A DNA stretch of 49,746 bases from Bacteroidota bacterium (GCA_003045895.1 PZPC01000038.1:1-49746); one strand, 5' to 3'; shown: positions 1 to 8,530, numbered from the stretch's first letter. Translations and numbers: made by a program. The notes: generated from the sequence alone by a model not told the origin.

Positions 1-111
1 CCTTGGCTTCGTCTATGAGATTCCCGTCAGCGGGCTCTCTCGGAACTTGGACCCTATTTTATTAGCGTCCGCATCCGTTAGTGTAGGGCCATGCCTGGCA
101 CACCCGACATC

Positions 112-130
112 TAAGTACCTACGGCACTTC
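112..130. repeat. Dispersed 19-bp repeat, copy 1
   Basis: TAAGTACCTACGGCACTTC is identical to positions 44193-44211. Both copies are intergenic and are followed by a similar (g/c)CAC. This may be a fragment of a dispersed genomic repeat. Confidence 0.6.
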
Positions 131-157
131 GCACTACTTACAACCCCTCCAGGCGCC

Positions 158-1060
158 CTACTCCACCAGCACCGCTTTACTCGATACCGCCGCCACGTTG
201 AAAAAGCCCAGTGCCGCCGGAACACCCGCGGTGAGGGGAACGATATTGGTCGGCGAATTGGTGACCGGCAGGGCAAACAAGCCGCTGTTGGTCATCTGCT
301 GCTGGGCAATGGTGAGGAAGCGGAAAGCCTCGTTGGTGATAGCGTGGATCTCCACCCGGATGCTATCCCCGACGGCGTAGGGCGGCACGTCGCTGTTGTC
401 GGCCGTATCGGGGTCAGGTATGCGGTTAATGGTTTCCCGAATCGGCGGAATGAAGACGATTCCGTCAGAACCGGTATCGAGGCTAAAAACGCCATCGGCA
501 CAGAGGTTGATCTCGGCAGGCTTGTTCAGAAACACCCCGTTCTTGTAGGTCTTGATCCAGTAGGTATTGCCGGTTCCCACCAGGTCGCGGGCGTAGACCT
601 GGGCGTAGATGCCCGCCGGATTGGTCAGTTCGGCTTCCCGCACCTCGTAGACGATGGAGTCGACGGGGGGGACGGGGTTCAGGGCCGATTGGGCCAGGTA
701 GGTGCGGTCTTTGTACGTCACGGTGAGCACGAATTGGTCGCCAACTCCGCCAATGGTCGCACCTGCGGGTGGGGTCCAGGAGTAGGCGCCATTGCCCTGG
801 TGCACGAAGGGCATGGTCTTGCCCTGGGTTTCGTTGCTGAGCAGTACCGTGGCGTCGGTCACGGCGGGTTGGGCGGTCGCGTTGAAATAGTCCTGGGTGA
901 GCGAGATCAGAACCGTCTGGGTGGTCGGTTCCTGGGTCAGCCAGGCGTCAACCACCAGTTCGGGAGTCTTGAAATTGGCATCGAGATCGATGGTGTCAGT
1001 GCAACTCCAGGCCGTGATGGCGAGGAGGGCAGCAAGGAAAAAGGAGCGAAGGTTAAGCAT
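158..1060 (-). CDS. DUF4249 family outer-membrane lipoprotein
   Basis: This 300-residue protein begins with a lipoprotein signal (hydrophobic residues 5-18, lipobox-like AWSC, Cys20) followed by a beta-rich body. The early PELVVDAWLT stretch and the Ig-like strands that follow are typical of DUF4249. Members of this family are almost always encoded next to a TonB-dependent receptor and are thought to be accessory surface lipoproteins for it; the substrate is unknown. The gene lies 55 bp downstream of the receptor gene on the same strand, so the two probably form an operon. Family assignment rests on motif style and on this pairing. Confidence 0.8.
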   Translation of the reverse strand: MLNLRSFFLAALLAITAWSCTDTIDLDANFKTPELVVDAWLTQEPTTQTVLISLTQDYFNATAQPAVTDATVLLSNETQGKTMPFVHQGNGAYSWTPPAGATIGGVGDQFVLTVTYKDRTYLAQSALNPVPPVDSIVYEVREAELTNPAGIYAQVYARDLVGTGNTYWIKTYKNGVFLNKPAEINLCADGVFSLDTGSDGIVFIPPIRETINRIPDPDTADNSDVPPYAVGDSIRVEIHAITNEAFRFLTIAQQQMTNSGLFALPVTNSPTNIVPLTAGVPAALGFFNVAAVSSKAVLVE

Positions 1061-1115
1061 GATTTTTATTTTTTACGCCGGTGGAAAATGGTTATCCAGG
1101 CCAGGCCGGGCGGAT

Positions 1116-3494
1116 TTAGAATTTGAAATTATAGGAGACGGCGGGCACAAAATTGCCGACGACCGAGAACCGGATGGCCTCGGTGGTGACGGGCTGGTTA
1201 GCGGGTGCGCGGTTGAGGTCCTGCTCGAAGTAGATCGAGAAAGGATTGCGGCGGTTGTACACATTGTACACCGAAAACACCCAGTTGCTCTGCCAGCGCC
1301 GCTCGGGGTTGTGCTTGCCCTCCAGGGTAGCCGAGAGGTCCATGCGGTGGTAGGACGGGATGCGCACATTGTTGCGGGTGTTGTCCGTGTTGTGGGGGAT
1401 GGTGTAACCCGCCTGCGTGTAGCGCGAGGTGGGGAAGTTGGCGGGCGTGCCCGTGTTGTACACGAAGACGGCGCTCACCGACCACCGCTTGCTCAGCTCG
1501 TAGAAGCCCGTTAGGCTCAGGTTGTGGGTCTGGTCGAAACGGTTGGGGTACCACTTGCCGCTGTTGACGCCAGCTACCTGGCGCTCGCTGCGGCCGAGGG
1601 TGTAGCTGGCCCAACCGGTGAACTTGCCCTTGTTTTTCTGGAGCAGCAGCTCCAGCCCGTAGGCGCGGCCATCGCCGGAGAGAATCTGTCCTTCCACCAG
1701 CTCGTTGAGGATGAGGTCGGCCCCGTCGATGTAGTCGACCTGGTGAGCCAGCTTTTTGTAATACAGTTCCACCGACGTTTCGTAGGTGTTGTCCTTGAAG
1801 TTCTGAAAGTAGCCGATGGCAAACTGGTCGGCCATTTGCGGCTGCACGTTGTTGGTGCTGGGCAACCAGAGGTCGACGGGGGTAGAAGCGACGGTATTCG
1901 ACAGCAGGTGAATGTACTGGGCCGTGCGGTTGTAGCTGGCTTTGAAGGAATTGTCGGGGCTGACCTGGAAACGCACCCCGGCCCGGGGCTCCAGGTTGGA
2001 ATAGGCCTGAATGGATTCACCGGCAGCGTAGCTGGTTACGCTCGTCAACGGGCGCGGGTTGCCCTGCGCGGCTTCCCCAAAGGTGTAGGCATTGCCTTTG
2101 CCAATCAGGTTGAAGTAAGACCACCGCAAGCCGTAGTTGATTTGCCAGCGCTTGCCCAGCGTCTGCTCGTTTTCGAGGTAAAGGGCGCCTTCGAGGGCGA
2201 ATTTTTTAGCCAGGCTGATATCCCGGGTTTCGGCATCGCTGACGATGATCGCGTTGGCCGGCTGAAACTCGTAGCGGATGCCCTGCCCCCCGAACCGGAG
2301 GATGTTGTTGGGGGAGAGGTAGTAGGTGAAGTTCGGCTTGACGCTGGTATTGATGATATTGGCCGACCAGTCGAAGCTATCTTCATCAGTGGCGCCAAAG
2401 TTGATGCTGTAGTCGTAATTGCTGTAGTAGAGGGTGGTATTGGCGAAGAGCTTGTTATTGAAGATGTGGTTCCAGCGCAGGGTCGCCGTCTGGTTACCCC
2501 AGCTGAAGCCCGCGTCGTCGCCAAAGCCGAAGTTGTCGCGGCCCAGGTAACCCGAGAGGAAGAGCTGGTTATTGTCGTTGACCTTGTAGTTGGTTTTGAG
2601 GGTCAGGTCGTAGAAGTTGAGGGTGGTCTGGCCCAGGTCATCGTTGAGGAAAGGCTTTGCCAGCACATCGATATAGGAGCGGCGGGCAGCAAAGATGAAG
2701 GAAGCCTTGTCTTTCACGATGGGCGCTTCCACGGCCAGGCGGCTCAGGATGAGGCCTACCCCGCCGTTGACGCTGAGTTTCTTGTTGTTGCCTTCCTTCA
2801 TGCGCACGTCCAGGATCGACGACAGGCGACCGCCGTAGCGGGCCGGAATGCCTCCCTTGTAGAGCTCCACGTCTTTGACGGCGTCGGGGTTGAAAACCGA
2901 GAAAAAACCGAAGAGGTGGGCCGAATTGTAGACGGGTGCTTCGTCCAGCAACACCAGGTTCTGGTCGATGCTGCCGCCGCGCACGTTGAAGCCCGTAGCG
3001 CCTTCGCCGACGGTGGTCACGCCGGGCAGCAACTGGATACTCCGCAGCACCTCCACCTCGCCCAGCAGCGCAGGAAGTTTTTTGACGGTGTTCATGTCCA
3101 ACGAGTTGTTGCTCATCTGGAGGTCAGACACGTTGCCGTTCTCGGCTTCGGCCGTTACGACGACCTCGGCGAGCTGCGTGGCTCCCCCGCCCAGTTCCAC
3201 CGACACGGTCAGGGGCTGCGTCAGGTCGATGGTTTGCCGGCGGGTCTCGAAGCCGATGTAGCTGAACTCGACCTGGTAGGTACCCGGTGGAAGGGAGATG
3301 GAGTAAAAGCCGTATTCGTTGCTGGTGACCCCCTGCGCCAATTCGGGCACGTAGACGGTGGCACCAATGAGCGTTTCCCCATTTTCGGCATCGCTGATGT
3401 AGCCACTCAGGGCGTACTTGTTTTGCGCCTGCACCGTGGGTAGCAGGGCCAGGAAGAGCAGTATCCCGGCCAGGAAAGGTTTAAAATTAAGCAT
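1116..3494 (-). CDS. TonB-dependent receptor with N-terminal carboxypeptidase-like domain
   Basis: The protein has 792 residues. It has a signal peptide (residues 1-23, ending VQAQ), a carboxypeptidase-D-regulatory-like beta domain at about 27-110 (SGYISDAENGETLIGATVYV), a plug domain at about 115-235 (LPALLGEVEVLRSIQLLPGV, then GFNVRGGS) and a 22-strand-type barrel ending in an aromatic residue (SYNFKF). This is the architecture of Bacteroidota outer-membrane active transporters energised by TonB. The length is normal and the C-terminus complete. With the DUF4249 gene downstream it forms a receptor/lipoprotein pair. The ligand cannot be told from sequence; the lack of a SusD partner argues against a classical glycan-uptake locus. 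Confidence 0.93.
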   Translation of the reverse strand: MLNFKPFLAGILLFLALLPTVQAQNKYALSGYISDAENGETLIGATVYVPELAQGVTSNEYGFYSISLPPGTYQVEFSYIGFETRRQTIDLTQPLTVSVELGGGATQLAEVVVTAEAENGNVSDLQMSNNSLDMNTVKKLPALLGEVEVLRSIQLLPGVTTVGEGATGFNVRGGSIDQNLVLLDEAPVYNSAHLFGFFSVFNPDAVKDVELYKGGIPARYGGRLSSILDVRMKEGNNKKLSVNGGVGLILSRLAVEAPIVKDKASFIFAARRSYIDVLAKPFLNDDLGQTTLNFYDLTLKTNYKVNDNNQLFLSGYLGRDNFGFGDDAGFSWGNQTATLRWNHIFNNKLFANTTLYYSNYDYSINFGATDEDSFDWSANIINTSVKPNFTYYLSPNNILRFGGQGIRYEFQPANAIIVSDAETRDISLAKKFALEGALYLENEQTLGKRWQINYGLRWSYFNLIGKGNAYTFGEAAQGNPRPLTSVTSYAAGESIQAYSNLEPRAGVRFQVSPDNSFKASYNRTAQYIHLLSNTVASTPVDLWLPSTNNVQPQMADQFAIGYFQNFKDNTYETSVELYYKKLAHQVDYIDGADLILNELVEGQILSGDGRAYGLELLLQKNKGKFTGWASYTLGRSERQVAGVNSGKWYPNRFDQTHNLSLTGFYELSKRWSVSAVFVYNTGTPANFPTSRYTQAGYTIPHNTDNTRNNVRIPSYHRMDLSATLEGKHNPERRWQSNWVFSVYNVYNRRNPFSIYFEQDLNRAPANQPVTTEAIRFSVVGNFVPAVSYNFKF

Positions 3495-3777
3495 GGTTCT
3501 TTGGGTTAAACAGCTTGGTATTTGGAGTTATCTATTAAAATGCAGTCCAATGGCAAGGAAAAGCAAGCGCGGTACTGCTTTGTGACTGGTGTAAACAAAA
3601 ATATTCCGAGAATGATTTTTATTGACGCCACAAAGAACAGGGAAAAAGGAATACGGGTGGAAATACGGGCCGGGTTTAGGTCGGCCAGAACGGTGGATTG
3701 GTCTAAATGTGGGGGAAGTTTTTCGGCGCCGCCGGCAGGCTGCCTTCTTTTAGTCCCAACGAATGCCAAAAAAGGGA

Positions 3778-4665
3778 TTATGCTACCCGGTAAAAATCAT
3801 ACCGCCGGGACCAGGCAACGGACTGTCCGGGCGGGAGTGAAATGCGGAAAAACAATTCCGGGCTGACAACGTGCTGCCAGCCCCACAGGTTGATTTTGCG
3901 GGTGGTGAAACTTCCGGTTTCCCGGATTCCGATCCCGGTTTCCCGATGGATCAGCTCCCAACTGGCCGGCACGGATTCGCCGCCGGACAGGTTGCTGAAA
4001 AAGAAGGGATCCGCAGGTACGCCGTTGAAGCGGACCTCCCGGGCCAGCAGTTCGACTTTTTGTGCCGGGTTAACGGTTTCGCCAAAGAGGGCCGGTTGCA
4101 GCTCAAAGGGGAATTTCAGGCTATAATCCTTGCCGATCAGCGCTTCGCCAATGGCAAGAAAATTGTGGTTGTATTCGTCGGTGACGATGGCTTTGGTTCC
4201 GGTATTTTGCAGAAGATAGCGGATGACGAAGCTGCTGTCCAGCAATTCGATCTCCTTTTTCAGTACGTAAGCGTAGCCGTTGACCAACGGGGAGGTGCAG
4301 GTGAGGTGGATCTTATTCGGTTCCGCTTGGACGTTGAAAACTGCGGGTCGAATTTCGTAGTCGTGGGCAAAGTGGTAGGGCTGGTCGTCTCGTTTGAGCC
4401 ACCCTACCCCTAGCTTGGAAAACCAGCCGCTGGCCGGCGTGTCGGCGTAACCCACCGGGGCCTCGATGCCAAATTCGTTGTACAAGCCGCGGCCGCAGCG
4501 CCTGACGTCGTCATCCGCCGCCGGTTTTTCGGTGCCGGACACACGGGTGTTTTGAAATTTCACCAGCGTGATCTTGCCGGTCCAGTCGAAACGCGGGAGG
4601 TGGTAGCCTTCGTCGGGCAGGTCGAGGTGAATTTCCAGTTGCTGGTTTTGGAGGAGTTGGGGCAT
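3778..4665 (-). CDS. Aldose 1-epimerase-like (galactose mutarotase fold) protein
   Basis: This 295-residue protein has no signal peptide and is beta-rich throughout. Residues around DEYNHNFLAIGE and the pattern of strands (KKEIELLDSSFVIRYLLQN, then WGWQHVVSPELFFRI) resemble the galactose mutarotase-like superfamily, whose members bind sugars in a beta-sandwich and often use conserved His/Glu residues. I infer a cytoplasmic sugar-binding or epimerase-like role; the precise reaction is not evident. The gene starts 9 bp after the stop of the upstream Fic gene, so read-through transcription is likely, but no functional link is apparent. Confidence 0.55.
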   Translation of the reverse strand: MPQLLQNQQLEIHLDLPDEGYHLPRFDWTGKITLVKFQNTRVSGTEKPAADDDVRRCGRGLYNEFGIEAPVGYADTPASGWFSKLGVGWLKRDDQPYHFAHDYEIRPAVFNVQAEPNKIHLTCTSPLVNGYAYVLKKEIELLDSSFVIRYLLQNTGTKAIVTDEYNHNFLAIGEALIGKDYSLKFPFELQPALFGETVNPAQKVELLAREVRFNGVPADPFFFSNLSGGESVPASWELIHRETGIGIRETGSFTTRKINLWGWQHVVSPELFFRISLPPGQSVAWSRRYDFYRVA

Positions 4666-4674
4666 GGTTGGTGT

Positions 4675-5778
4675 TTATATTTTTAATTCGTAACTGGAGC
4701 TGCGCCCACCACCTGCCTCTTTTTCTATAAGGCCTTTATTGATTAGGTCCTGTAAGTCCCTCAGTGCAGTATCTCTGGAACATTTATTGATCTTTGCCCA
4801 TTTCACCGTGGTTAGTTTTCCGGCAAAGCCGTCAAGCAACTTATTCAGCGTCTTTATTTGCCTTTGATTCATTGTTGTACCCTTGTGTGCCAACCAGAAT
4901 TGATGTTTTACCAGCACTTTTTGCAAGGTAAATTCAGCATTGAGCAAGGCATTGAGCAAACAAGTCAGAAACCATTCCAGCCAGGCTGATATATCCAATA
5001 GCCCTTGTTGGCTTTTCTCCAGAATTTTGTAATAGCCTTTCCTCTCTACTCTTATTTGAGTGGACATCGAATAAAATCGCTGACTCATCCCATCTCCTCT
5101 GGTCAATAAAAGGTCGGTCAAGGCTCGTGCTATCCTACCATTTCCATCTTCAAAAGGATGGATGGTAATAAACCATAGATGGGCAATTCCTGCTTTAATG
5201 ACAGGATCCAAAGAAAGTTCCTTGTTGAACCAATCCAGAAACGTGCTCATTTCTGCGGCAACCCTTTCTGCAGGCGGCGCCTCAAAGTGGATATTTTCTT
5301 TACCGATGCTACCCGAAACAACCTGCATAGGACCTTTAGAATCCTTTCGCCACTGGCCTACGAGTAACTTATGCAGCCCACTTCTTCCAGCGGGGAATAA
5401 AGAGGAATGCCAGGCAAAAAGCCGGTCCTCCGTCAGTGGCTGGGCTGCCTGCTGCGTGGCATCCAACAGCATGTCGACCACCCCGTCCACATTCCTGTCT
5501 GTTGATATCAGGCCGCCAATATCCAGTCCGAGTCTTTTTGCCAGGGAAGATCGGACTTGTTCTGGATCCAATATTTCTCCCTCTATTTCACTGGTCTTTA
5601 AGATGTCCAGGGTCAGGGTGTCCAGCGAAGCTTCGTTTCGTACATCGAAACCAACAGCCTCCATTTTTCCCACAATTTTCCCTTGTAGATGCCGGACACT
5701 GCCCAGCAGCTTTAAGAGCAGTTCATCGTCCCAAGTAAAATTGGGCCAATTCGGTCGTTGGTGAATATAAAAGTTCAT
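4675..5778 (-). CDS. Class II Fic family protein with DUF4172-type N-terminus and C-terminal winged helix
   Basis: Fic enzymes transfer AMP (or another nucleotide part) to hydroxyl side chains of target proteins. The protein has 367 residues from the ATG at 5778; a GTG nine codons upstream is less likely because homologues begin near MNFYIHQRPNW. The N-terminal part resembles DUF4172. The inhibitory-helix motif is T62-SEI-E66-G, which marks a self-inhibited class II Fic. The active-site loop is H207-PFEDGNGRIAR and is intact. The C-terminal ~65 residues form a winged helix (TVKWAKINKCSRDTALRDLQ), suggesting DNA binding. AT-richer than flanking genes by eye. A palindrome lies directly upstream (5812-5850), consistent with autoregulation. 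Target unknown. Confidence 0.9.
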   Translation of the reverse strand: MNFYIHQRPNWPNFTWDDELLLKLLGSVRHLQGKIVGKMEAVGFDVRNEASLDTLTLDILKTSEIEGEILDPEQVRSSLAKRLGLDIGGLISTDRNVDGVVDMLLDATQQAAQPLTEDRLFAWHSSLFPAGRSGLHKLLVGQWRKDSKGPMQVVSGSIGKENIHFEAPPAERVAAEMSTFLDWFNKELSLDPVIKAGIAHLWFITIHPFEDGNGRIARALTDLLLTRGDGMSQRFYSMSTQIRVERKGYYKILEKSQQGLLDISAWLEWFLTCLLNALLNAEFTLQKVLVKHQFWLAHKGTTMNQRQIKTLNKLLDGFAGKLTTVKWAKINKCSRDTALRDLQDLINKGLIEKEAGGGRSSSYELKI

Positions 5779-5850
5779 TAGCGCATATTTTGCTTCAAAT
5801 AGCACAGCTAATTAACGCAAAATATTTATTCCATGCAAATTGTGCGTTAA
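5778..5850. promoter_or_regulatory. Candidate operator of the Fic gene: three TTARCGCA half-sites
   Basis: TTAACGCA at 5812-5819 and TGCGTTAA at 5843-5850 form a perfect 8-bp inverted repeat. A third, one-mismatch copy (TTAGCGCA, 5778-5785) overlaps the start codon of the Fic gene. The position suggests repression by a DNA-binding protein, possibly the Fic protein itself through its winged helix. Seen directly; the function is inferred. Confidence 0.5.
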
Positions 5851-5957
5851 ATAAATAACAGAAGCCGACGAATAGCAGGAATGAATTACAGGTAAATCGG
5901 CGTGCTATTTGCGGAAACGCTGAAAAAATTCTATTTTAGTATTTCAAATAAAGCAGC

Positions 5958-6590
5958 ATGGCCGCAGCACCGTTATTGGAAAAAATGATCGACGCCCCAC
6001 TTCCGCTAATCAGCTTATTGGGGCCCTGGTATTCTAGTGGTGCCCTGAACAAGGAGGAGTTTGACCAACTCTGTGCAGCTCATCCAGAATTACTTATAGA
6101 GCAAGAACCTGATGGAAAAGTCGCGCTTATGGCTCCTTTACACTTAAATTCCGGGTATTATGAAATGGAAGTGGGAAGCGAACTAAGGAATTATGCCCGA
6201 CTACACCAGTTGGGGCAAGGCTTCAGTTCTTCAACTGGTTTTCGCTTACCTGACGGGAGTTTGCGTTCTCCTGACGCTTCGTTTGTATCCCATGCGCAAT
6301 TGTCAAAACTTTCACCTGCTGAACGCAAACAGTACGCCACCATTGTCCCTGAATTTATCGTTGAAATTCGTTCCGATTCTGATCACTTGCCTACGCTAAA
6401 ACGTAAAATGCAGGAAAGTTGGATAGCCAACGGCGTAAAACTAGCCTGGCTAATTGACCCCCTGGAAGAAAAGACCTATATCTACCGGGCAGATGGTAGT
6501 GTAGCTATACGCCATGGTTTTGACCAAATCCTTAGCGGTGAACAGGTATTACCAGGCTTTGAATTTGATTTGAAACTGCTGCAAGCTTAG
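5958..6590 (+). CDS. Uma2 family (DUF820) PD-(D/E)XK nuclease-like protein
   Basis: This 210-residue protein shows the Uma2 pattern. An N-terminal helix-rich segment (LNKEEFDQLCAAHPELLIEQ) is followed by the nuclease core with SPDASFV (catalytic Asp) and PEFIVEIRS (E-x-x), then WLIDP and a C-terminal LPGFEFDL strand. Uma2 proteins belong to the PD-(D/E)XK superfamily, are abundant as paralogues in cyanobacteria and Bacteroidota, and have no settled cellular role. The gene is divergent from the Fic gene across a short regulatory gap and lies in the AT-richer accessory stretch. All expected core residues are present. Confidence 0.88.
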   Translation: MAAAPLLEKMIDAPLPLISLLGPWYSSGALNKEEFDQLCAAHPELLIEQEPDGKVALMAPLHLNSGYYEMEVGSELRNYARLHQLGQGFSSSTGFRLPDGSLRSPDASFVSHAQLSKLSPAERKQYATIVPEFIVEIRSDSDHLPTLKRKMQESWIANGVKLAWLIDPLEEKTYIYRADGSVAIRHGFDQILSGEQVLPGFEFDLKLLQA

Positions 6591-6653
6591 CGTGGTACGA
6601 CACCGCAAAAAATAGCAAGCTGCAAAGCCAAGCAACTGATCCGTAGTCCCCAG

Positions 6654-6917
6654 CTAATCCGTCTCTAAAGGAAGGTGTTTGTACCTGGTATGGCAGGTGG
6701 GGCAATAGCGCTCCTCGCCTTCATTTTTCAAGTGAATACCTGTCACGTAGGTTTCGACAAACTGCTGCACAAAAGCCTTGTGATGGGTCTTGTCGTGGTT
6801 GATATTGGCCTTGGTTTGGTCTTCTACAAACTGCTTAAATTGATGGTCATACTCCTGTATCCCCCAGCAATTGGGACACACATTGGCTTCGAGCAAGGTG
6901 TCGTCGGCTACGTTCAT
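6654..6917 (-). CDS. Small zinc-ribbon-like protein
   Basis: An 87-residue soluble protein with two CxxC knuckles, CPNCWG near residue 13 and CPTCHTRY near residue 72. They are separated by a helical, His- and Lys-rich segment, which suggests one zinc bound by four cysteines. I know similar short CPNCWG proteins from Bacteroidota genomes but no assigned function. It is alone on its strand between Uma2 and a MITE-like element. The start is supported because the next upstream region is the repeat. Confidence 0.65.
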   Translation of the reverse strand: MNVADDTLLEANVCPNCWGIQEYDHQFKQFVEDQTKANINHDKTHHKAFVQQFVETYVTGIHLKNEGEERYCPTCHTRYKHLPLETD

Positions 6918-6974
6918 GGTTTTTTGTTTTTGCGAGGTTCTGCTTTCGAATATACCGAATTTTAAGCAATAAAC

Positions 6975-7143
6975 CTAGGGGTCTGTCAAGTGTTAATTTT
7001 CCGGTTGAGTGTGAGCGAATTTTGGGGCCAATCAAGGCGGGGGTTCCCGCGCATAGCACCGCTACGTAAGGGGTTCTCCAACGCAGAGTGGCCGCAAAAG
7101 ACGCCACAGGCTACCTGAAGTTTTAGCCTTGACAGACCACTAG
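6975..7143. mobile_element. MITE-like element, 169 bp, with 16-bp terminal inverted repeats
   Basis: The left end (6975-6990, CTAGGGGTCTGTCAAG) and the right end (7128-7143, CTTGACAGACCACTAG) match as inverted repeats at 15 of 16 positions. CTAG at both outer ends could be a 4-bp target duplication of the YTAR type known for the IS5 group. The interior has no convincing gene. It fills most of the 302-bp gap 6918-7219. A diverged end-like sequence recurs at 12124-12139. Confidence 0.55.
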
Positions 7144-7170
7144 GGGCTGGCTGGCCAGAGCCCTGCGCTA

Positions 7171-7192
7171 CAAAAAATCCCCCACCCCGGCA
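7171..7192. repeat. 22-bp direct repeat, left copy (half of a terminator)
   Basis: Identical over 22 bp to 8492-8513. On the minus strand it reads as the distal half of a GC-rich terminator plus its T-tract, but without the matching half of the stem. Together the two copies flank the AT-rich Fic gene at 7220-8296. Confidence 0.7.
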
Positions 7193-7219
7193 GTACGCCT
7201 TCTGGAGCGTAAATTTTCA

Positions 7220-8296
7220 TTAGCGTGCCAGAATAGCAAACAACTTGCTATTGATGTAGTAATTATTGGTCCCTATTCTTTCTTTACGCAATACGCCATC
7301 TCTGGTTAATTGGTTGAGATAGTTGGCTGCTGTTATTCTGCTTACTTGCAAATCATCCATGACAAAACCTATCTTAGTGTAGGGGTGTTTAAACAGGCTG
7401 TTCAATAAATCCTGACTATAAAATTTGTAATTACTGCGGAGCAAATTTTTCATATCCTGCATTTGCTTGCGTACCTCATTAATGAGCTCAATGGTATCTA
7501 TTGACGTCAATCGCACCCCCTCAATCACAAACAATATCCAGTTTTCCCAATTATTAGTCTCCCTGACTTCTTGTAGATATTTGTAATAATCTGCTTTATT
7601 TTTAATGATGTATTTACTCAAATATAGGATCGGGAGATTTAATAAATCTGAAATTATAAGGTAGAGAATATTGATTATTCGCCCCGTTCTGCCATTGCCG
7701 TCGTAAAAAGGATGGATGCTCTCAAATTGATGATGAATAATGGCCATTTTTACCAAAGGGTCATATTGGCTAAACTCAGGATCATTAATCAATCGTTCTA
7801 ACTCAGCCATGAGTTGGACAATGGTGTCGTAATCCTGAGGTGGGGTATATACTATTTCTCCTGTCGCGGCATTTTTCAGAGAAGTACCTGGCAGTTTTCT
7901 GTAGCCAGCTTTGTTATTTTCGAGTATTTGCTGTATTTCCAGTATGGTTCTGGTTGTTAGCATACCACTTTGACTTACTAAATCATAACCTCTTTTAAGT
8001 GCCGCAATATAATTCCTGACCTCTTTCGCTTCTAATGAGGGTATAGTGGCCAGTTGTAGTTCACTTTTATACAAATCATCGTGGGTAGTTATTATGTTTT
8101 CAATGGCCGAAGAATCCTTGGCCTCTTGTAACCCCAGGGTATTGATTAAAATACTTTGATTAGGAATTCCGGCAGCTACACCTTTTAATTCCGCCAGTTT
8201 ACGGTGGGCAGCAGGAAGTGATTTGAGAATTTTTCTAGTCTCGACTTCAATTTTTGACGGTACCTCATAAACGGTCCACTTGGCTAAGTTTGCCAT
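7220..8296 (-). CDS. Class II Fic family protein with C-terminal winged helix
   Basis: This 358-residue protein has the arrangement of the best-known class II Fic enzymes: an N-terminal Fic_N region, an inhibitory motif S62-SAI-E66-N, a complete active-site loop H195-PFYDGNGRTGR, and a C-terminal winged helix (MDDLQVSRITAANYLNQL). It should be a self-inhibited AMP-transferase; the target is not evident. It is clearly AT-richer than its neighbours and is bracketed by a 22-bp direct repeat, which points to recent acquisition. A 24-bp palindrome (8319-8342) overlapping a -7-like TACCTTTG lies just upstream, so autorepression through the winged helix is plausible. It differs strongly in sequence from the other Fic protein in the window. 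Confidence 0.92.
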   Translation of the reverse strand: MANLAKWTVYEVPSKIEVETRKILKSLPAAHRKLAELKGVAAGIPNQSILINTLGLQEAKDSSAIENIITTHDDLYKSELQLATIPSLEAKEVRNYIAALKRGYDLVSQSGMLTTRTILEIQQILENNKAGYRKLPGTSLKNAATGEIVYTPPQDYDTIVQLMAELERLINDPEFSQYDPLVKMAIIHHQFESIHPFYDGNGRTGRIINILYLIISDLLNLPILYLSKYIIKNKADYYKYLQEVRETNNWENWILFVIEGVRLTSIDTIELINEVRKQMQDMKNLLRSNYKFYSQDLLNSLFKHPYTKIGFVMDDLQVSRITAANYLNQLTRDGVLRKERIGTNNYYINSKLFAILAR

Positions 8297-8318
8297 CTGT
8301 ATAGATATCTGGTTATTC

Positions 8319-8342
8319 TACACAAAGGTAGTACTTTGTGTA
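8319..8342. promoter_or_regulatory. Palindromic operator overlapping the -7 box of the second Fic gene
   Basis: TACACAAAG (8319-8327) and CTTTGTGTA (8334-8342) are perfect 9-bp arms around a 6-bp spacer. On the minus strand the palindrome contains TACCTTTG (8323-8330), which fits the Bacteroidota -7 consensus TAnnTTTG. The start codon of the Fic gene (8296) is about 27 bp downstream. A protein bound here would block the promoter. Confidence 0.6.
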
Positions 8343-8491
8343 TAGATTATTGAGAAATCTTATCAAAGAGAGTGCGTTTTTCTACGCAATTGCTCAAAAA
8401 AACAGGTTTTGTGGGTATTGTCCTCAGCGTATTCCATTCTTATAAAGCGCATATTTCTCAAAATTCTCCCATTCCGAAGTCCTACCCCACA

Positions 8492-8513
8492 CAAAAAATC
8501 CCCCACCCCGGCA
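8492..8513. repeat. 22-bp direct repeat, right copy (within a complete terminator)
   Basis: This copy is part of the intact hairpin at 8498-8530. The identical left copy is at 7171-7192. Confidence 0.7.
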
Positions 8514-8530
8514 ACGCCGGAATGGGGGAT
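8498..8530 (-). terminator. Rho-independent terminator of the amidohydrolase gene
   Basis: ATCCCCCA..CCGGC pairs with GCCGG..TGGGGGAT around an AAC loop. On the minus strand the hairpin is followed by six T residues. It lies 21 bp beyond the stop codon at 8552. Confidence 0.85.

Noticed and set aside
1524-3443. 639-codon plus-strand open frame
   Set aside because: It is the exact antisense of the TonB receptor; low-complexity Val/Gly/Ala composition and no domain. High GC removes stop codons.
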